The notes under the pieces are model-generated. The model was given only the letters and a program-made list of their open reading frames with translations, did no database searches and was not told the DNA's origin. 9,091 nt of DNA from a bacterium (GTDB taxonomy: Bacteria > Spirochaetota > JAHITG01), in the NCBI GenBank assembly GCA_028711675.1, contig JAQTRT010000118.1:1-9091 (forward strand), written 5' to 3'. Position numbers and translations under genes: made by a program. Below, one piece after another: positions 1 to 6,300 of this stretch (its first letter is position 1; each line of letters starts with the position of its first letter).

Positions 1-1
1 T

Positions 2-378
2 TACCAGGACCAGGCTGGTATTGCATGGGCTGATAATCGCGATTATAATGCCGAGATTTATTTTAAATATTTTAATGGCACAAACTGGAATAATGACAAT
101 AGATTAACCTGGGATACCAATACCTCTTATTATCCTGACATAACCATAAATACGCAATCTATCTATGTGGTCTGGTCTGATAATAAAGAAGGCCAATATA
201 ATATTTATTATAAGCAGAGTAAGGATAATGGCTGGACATGGACAGAAGATAAGGTGATTATAAATAATTCCAGAGACTCTATTTCGCCCTGTGTCGCTTC
301 TTTACCTGATAATCAGGTTATCATGGTTTATGCGGATAACGGGAATAGTAATTGTCATGTGAATACGAAGACCATTCC
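2..378 (+). other. Sialidase/BNR-like beta-propeller, C-terminal blades
   Basis: Roughly the first 125 residues look like the last blades of a BNR/sialidase-type propeller whose earlier blades lie upstream of the window. Two blades share a pattern: 'GIAWADNRDYNAEIYFKY' at 17-70 and 'IYVVWSDNKEGQYNIYYKQ' at 161-217. The second is followed by a perfect Asp-box, S-K-D-N-G-W-T-W (consensus S-x-D-x-G-x-x-W), at 218-241. In the first blade the equivalent turn is degenerate (FNGTNWNND). A third partial blade follows (VIMVYADNG). Asp-boxes are structural turns and do not show sialidase activity; none of the catalytic Arg/Tyr/Glu residues of true sialidases can be assigned here. The module may bind carbohydrate or protein, but that is inference. 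Confidence 0.72.
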
Positions 379-3300
379 TGATATGGAATTTATAAAGCCT
401 ACGAGTTCTTTAGCCGGATTTTCTGCTGTACAAAAACCTGTTTCCCAGTTTGGGATAGAGACAAATTATATGAAAACAGGCTTTGTTGTTTCAGAACCAT
501 ATACTATAAATCATGTGACCGGTCAAAACTCAGTGTCCCAGCCGTTTATTATTAAATTTTATTACACAGAAACTCCTGGATTGGATGAGGGAAAACTGAA
601 TCTTTATTATTTTAATAATGAAAATAATCTTTGGAAATCCGCTGCTATTAATACAAATGCGATTTACAGGTATCCGGAACAGAATTGTCTTGCTGTTCAG
701 ACTACTAATCTGGGCTTATATGCTATTTTATACAAGGATTTTGTTGTTCCTGTTATTACTGTAAGTAATTACCCGGCTTTAACCAATAATACCGTGATGA
801 TTAAATATAGCGTTGTTGACGATATCACACCTTCTGATAAAATCACTGTTACGGGTATTACCAATCCTTATGTAAATGAAGGAAGCTATAACATCACTTT
901 AATAGCGGAGGATGAAGCTGGCAACCAGGCTTTGACTAATATCCATTTTATTATTGATAAAACAGGTCCTGATATTGTACTGGAACCATTCCACAGCCCC
1001 ACAAATGCAAATGTGGCTTTACGGTATACTAAGATTGATACATTCTGTCCTACTAATTTTATTACGGTTCTTGGTGACAACAGCCCCTATTCCAATGAGG
1101 GTGAATATAACGTGACCCTCTTGCTCAAAGATTGGTTGAATAATATTTCTATACGAACAATTAATTTTGAAATTGATAAGACCCGGCCCGAAATAGCTGT
1201 TTCAGGAATTCATGACGAATGGAAATATAATAACCCATTGTATCCTGATATCTCGGTATATGATAAAAATATGGATTATTTTACAATGGAACTGAATGGG
1301 GATATGATCACAAACAGAACCAGGATAGAGAATGATGGTATATACACTTTAATAGTACAGGCTTTTGACAAAGCCGGTAATACGGCGATATCCAATATTA
1401 GTTTTAAAATTGATTATTCCCTGCCTTCCCTTGACATTATTATAAGTAATGTCAGCAATGGGCAGGGATACACTAACCGATATATCAGTCCTGTCGTTAC
1501 GTTTGTTGGGATCAATATAAAGAGTAATAATGCAGCGTTAAATGGGGAACCATTTGTCAATGGGACTATTTTGTCCAATGAAGGAATTTATGATTTATAT
1601 GCTTATGTAAGAAATTATTCTGGTGTTGTACGGGAAAAAACTGTGCGATTCTATATTGACCGGACTGTACCGGAAATTTCTGTCAGCGGAATTTATGATG
1701 GATGCTTTACCAATGATAACGTCCAACCGGTTATTAATATTACTGAGGAGAACGTCAGGACTAAAAGCATTAAACTGCTTGGAATAAAGCCGGTCAGTTC
1801 CAATGAATATTCCGGTCCATTTACAATCAATCAGGAGAATAATTACCAGCTTGAGGTCAGTGTTGTGGATAAGGCCAATAACAGCGCCTTTACCCGGATT
1901 AATTTCAGGCTGGATAAGACTCCTCCACAATTTATGTTTAATCCAGTTGAAACACCAACTACAAACAATGTGAATTTAACCTATTATTTAAGCGATAATT
2001 TCAGTGAAAACAGCAATATTACACTTTCTGGCTTCCAGAATATTTATTCAAATGACGGCAGCTATTATATTACAGGAAAAGCAACGGATGAATGCGGTAA
2101 TTATACTTATGCGGATATATATTTCCTGATTGATAAAACCCGGCCTGAGATCATATTTACAGGTTTTTCCAATGGCCATTATTATAATTTTGATATTTGT
2201 GTAGGTATTCAATTCATTGATGATAATATTAAATCTTCAAACAGGATGATCAACGGATATTCAGTGACAAACTACAGAATAATAAGTGAAGAGGGAGGAT
2301 ATATAGTCACAGGCATGGCAGAAGATATCGTGGGCCATAAAGTCAGAAAGGATTTGTATTTCATTATTGATAAAACCCCACCCTTATTTAAAATATTACC
2401 AGTCTCTGTTCCTTATAATCATGATGTAACCCTGGTAACCATCCAGAGTGATAACATGTGCTGGCCGGAACAGATAAAAGTTACTGGTGATCGAAGTCCC
2501 TATACCAATGACGGCACTTATTCAGAAGTATTGATTGCTGAAGATTTGGCTGGAAATACTACATCAAAAACAGCGAATTTTTTAATTGATAAAACTTATC
2601 CTGTCATCACAATAACAGGGGTTACCAACAACCATTATTATAAAAAAACCGCAGAATTTACGGTTGATATTTATGATATTAATCTGACCAACAGGATTGT
2701 GAAATTAAATGGTGAAGTGCTTGATAGTGATTATAGGAAATATTATGATGAATACTGGAACAATTTTTATAACAGTCAATGGCCCAATTACTGGAGAACC
2801 TACTGGAGTAATTACTGGCCTGGCGAATGGAATAATTATTATCAATCCCGCATAAATGATTTTAATTTCCAGTTAGACCGGAATGAATGGAATGATTACT
2901 GGCTGAATTTCTGGCATAACTGGCTGGATTCGTTGCCTTCCTGGGTGGTGGGGAATTTTGATGATATGATACACATGGGTATTAACTTCTGCTGCAGGCT
3001 TGAATGGTATTATTCAGCAAACCCAGCATTAAAACCAGGATGGTTGAATGGAATTAGTTATAGTTGTTTGACACCCATATCAATATTCAGTAATTCTGTG
3101 TATACCAATTTTTACGATGAGAATTACCAGGAATTTTTCAATGAACATTATCAGTCTGCTTTCTATTCGTTCACGAATAATGTCAATCATAATGAATATC
3201 CCCTGTATTATAACCAAACCTATACTATTCAATCAAATCAACAATTTAATCTTGCTTTGCAGAATGCACAGGCTGAGTTCACTACAACTCAGTTAGATAC

Positions 3301-6300
3301 GGTTTTTAATGAGCGGATTTCACATAATGGGACTTATACATTATGTGCCAGGGCAGAGGATAGTGAAAGCTGGGTTACAGAAAAGACATGCATATTCTAT
3401 ATTGATAAGAATGATCCGCAAATTGTTATTAATGATGTTGAAAATGGCGCTTATTATCATGTAAATGTGTCACCATCTGTCAGTGTCATTGATTTTGCTC
3501 CGGAAATTTTACTTATCACTTTAAACGGTCTTCCCTTTACCAATGGGGCAACAATTTCCAATGAGGGATATTATGTATATTATGTTAAAGCAGAAGATAA
3601 AGCCGGAAACATTGTTGATAAGAATGTGGAATTTTATATTGATAAAACTCGCCCTAGCATTACCGTTGATGTGCCGGTAGATGAAGCTCATTATAATTAC
3701 AATATTACCCCCCGGGTAAATGTAATGGATGATAATATATTAACTGTAAGTAATTTTATTGCTGTTAACTCGCCTTTCTATAATAAGTATGATCTATCCC
3801 CATTAATAAATGAAGGTGATTATAAATTAAAAACAGTAGCTAAAGATAAGGCAGATAATGTTTCAACTAATATTGTGCATTTCATAATGGATATGACAAA
3901 ACCTGTTATATTAATAATTCCTTTTAATAAACCGGTTAATTACAATGTCTGGCTTACAAATCATTTTAAGGTTTTAGATAATTATACCCCGCAGAATTTA
4001 ATTGTGATTTCGGGTGATTACAGCCCTTATACCAACGAGTGTTTAAACCAGGGGGCCATAATAACTGCCAAGGATTTAGCCGGGAATATAGCTCAAGCTA
4101 ATATCAGCTTTATTATTGATAAAACACCGCCTGTTATAGAAATGGATCAATATCAATTTAATCAATCATCTGTCTATCTGCAATATGATTATTATGATAA
4201 CTGGAGTTTAAAGAGCAATATGCTTTTCTCAGGTGATAATAGCCCCTATATTAGTGTAGGAACCAATTGGGTTTATTTACAGGCAGAAGATGAAGCCGGG
4301 AATATCACAATAAAAACAGCTGCTGCCATTATTGATTACTCTTCGCCCTTATTAAGAATAACATATCCTTCCCGGGGATTGGTAACAAATAACAGTGTCC
4401 AGTTAAAATGGGAAGTAAGTGATGATTATACGGGAATCGGTGATATTATTGTTTCGGGTTTCAGTAATAACGGGCTTTATGACCATGACGGGATATATAA
4501 TATTGTTTTAAAAGCTGAGGATTTAGACGGTAATGTCAGCTTTGCTACTGCTTTATTTTTTATAGATAAGACCCCGCCTTTAACAGTGGATAATTATTCA
4601 AATAATGATACCTGGATTAATTATAACCCGGAAATCATGCTTTTTGCTTATGATCCATTGATTAATAATTTTAATACAGGTTTGAGTAATACTTGTTTTA
4701 TCGTAAGCGGTGCAGCTAATTATTCAGGAACGGGTCTGAACATCGGCACCATTACCAATCAGGGGATCAGTACAGTAAAATATTTCAGTATTGATAGAAT
4801 TGGAAATATTGAACAGACTAATTTTATTATTGTTAAAGTTGATAAAAGCCGTCCCGTGTTTATAATTACCTATCCTTTATTTAGTGCAATAACTAATAAT
4901 AATGTCCAACTGCAATGGATAGCCTCTGATAATTTTACACCAATGGATGAAATTATCATAAGCGGGTGTGTCAATAATTGCTGTTATACAAATGACGGAG
5001 AATATATCATTAGTTTAACAGCCCAGGATAAAGCTGGCAATACTGGAAGCGATGCTGTTTTATTCTATATCGACAAAACTCCGCCTATGATCAGCGATGA
5101 TTATGTGCCGGACGGCCAGTGGACCGGCCAGGATGCCGTGATCCGCCTCGCGAGCCAGGACCCGCTGAAGAACGGGTTCGCGAGCGGCATCGAGTCTGTC
5201 AGTTACCTGGTCCAGGGCGCCGGGAACCAGAGCGGGTATTACCTGACCAATATTACTATTACGGCCGAAGGCGAGAGCACGGTCCAGTACTATTGTTTTG
5301 ACCGGGCAGGCAACAGGAGCGACACGGGCTCCATCAGCGTGAAGATCGACAGGACTGCGCCTGTGATACAGGTCTCGGGAGTCAGGGACGGGAAAATTTA
5401 TAATGAGAAGGTCTATCCTGTCGTCACTATTTCAGAACAGCATATCGGTCCACAGGTGATAGAGCTGAACGACCTGGCGTTCGTTTCCGGGACCGTGGTC
5501 TCGAACGAAGGCACGAACAGGCTGCATGTGTTAATCAGCGACCTGGCAGGCAATACAGCGCAGTCCAATATGTGGTTCGTCATTGACAGGCATACTCCGC
5601 CTTCGAAAGTTACGGGCGTACAGGCCCTGGTGGACGGAAGGAACGTTACCCTGACCTGGAATTATAATCCCGAGGGCGATATTGCCGGGTACAGGGTCTA
5701 CAGGGACAGCGTATTAAGGAATACCGTGCTGATCGCCAGCAATTCCTATATAGACCCGAACCTCTCTTACAGGTCTTACGTGTACAGGGTCTCCGCAGTC
5801 GATACAACGGGCCTGGAAGGCGCTTTGAGCGATCCGGTCACTGTGAACATAGCAAATCCTGTTTTTGGCATAACAATTACCCAGCCCCAGAACAGGACCT
5901 GGCCTGCGACCAATTTCAGCCGGGGCTATCCGGCTATCCGCGTCACATACACTGTCCTGACGCCCCTTGTGGATTTCGACCAGATCGTGCATGAGTACGG
6001 GGCGGGTGATGCGCCGGCGGAATGGCTGCCTGCGCCCGGCGAACTGACAGGCACGATCCTGCGAAGATATTACTGGAACATTTCAGGCCTGGCTTCCGGT
6101 GTTTATACGTTCCGCGTGCGCGGTATCACCAACAGTGTGACCGCAGCCATGGATAAGGTCATTGTGTATCTCGGTCGGAACATCGACCTGGACCCGCCGG
6201 TCACCGTGCTTTCAGCCGGGAAGAACATGGTCCACAATACGAATTGCTATAATGCGCAGGGATTCAGTTTCAGCGTCACAGACCCGGTGGTCACGGGCAT

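Larger units (their letters stand above)
2603..3418 (+). repeat. Ig-like repeat 9, long form split by a 193-residue insertion
   Basis: This repeat is 272 codons where its class is normally about 79. It begins normally ('VITITGVTNNHYYKK', then 'DINLTNRIVKLNG' up to 2713) and ends normally ('ISHNGTYTLCARAED', then a strand and IDKNDP at 3401-3418). In sister repeats the LNG leucine lies 12 residues before the serine of the I-S turn (for example LNGLPYQSGTVIS). Here the distance is 205 residues, from 2705 to 3320, so about 193 residues have been inserted in the loop between these strands, roughly 2723-3301. The frame is kept and both halves of the host repeat look intact, so the insertion is probably displayed from the side of the stalk. 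The D-x-x-G-N turn is replaced by EDSESW. Confidence 0.8.
4349..5362 (+). repeat. Duplicated 507-bp unit: short Ig repeat + 92-residue repeat, twice
   Basis: Two consecutive units of exactly 169 codons, 4349-4855 and 4856-5362, each contain a 77-codon short Ig repeat followed by a 92-codon repeat of another type. By hand alignment without gaps the two short repeats share 38 of 77 residues; both contain ITYP, VQL-x-W and IDKTPP. The two 92-residue repeats share 36 of 92. The equal lengths and order indicate an old tandem duplication of the pair. The final quarter (5087-5362) is GC-rich while its partner (4580-4855) is AT-rich, so the composition switch falls inside the second copy. Confidence 0.8.

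Noticed and set aside
218..241. Asp-box as proof of sialidase activity
   Set aside because: The S-x-D-x-G-x-x-W turn is structural and common in non-enzymatic propellers; no catalytic residues can be assigned in the visible part.
886..1930. Minus-strand open frames of 64 and 111 codons (886-1080, 1595-1930)
   Set aside because: They lie wholly opposite well-formed Ig-like repeats of the plus-strand frame, have no recognisable domains, and no intergenic space exists for promoters.
2732..3301. Aromatic insertion as a frameshifted or non-coding intrusion
   Set aside because: It is free of stops in this AT-rich context, keeps a codon-register tetrad pattern, and returns to the same Ig fold in frame.
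5087..5089. ATG as the start of a separate GC-rich gene
   Set aside because: No ribosome binding site precedes it, the upstream frame is open with no stop, and this Met begins a repeat right after an IDKTPP linker in the same frame.
5040..5120. Frameshift or insertion element at the composition switch
   Set aside because: The frame is continuous and both flanking repeats are full length; I saw no inverted repeats, target duplication or transposase.
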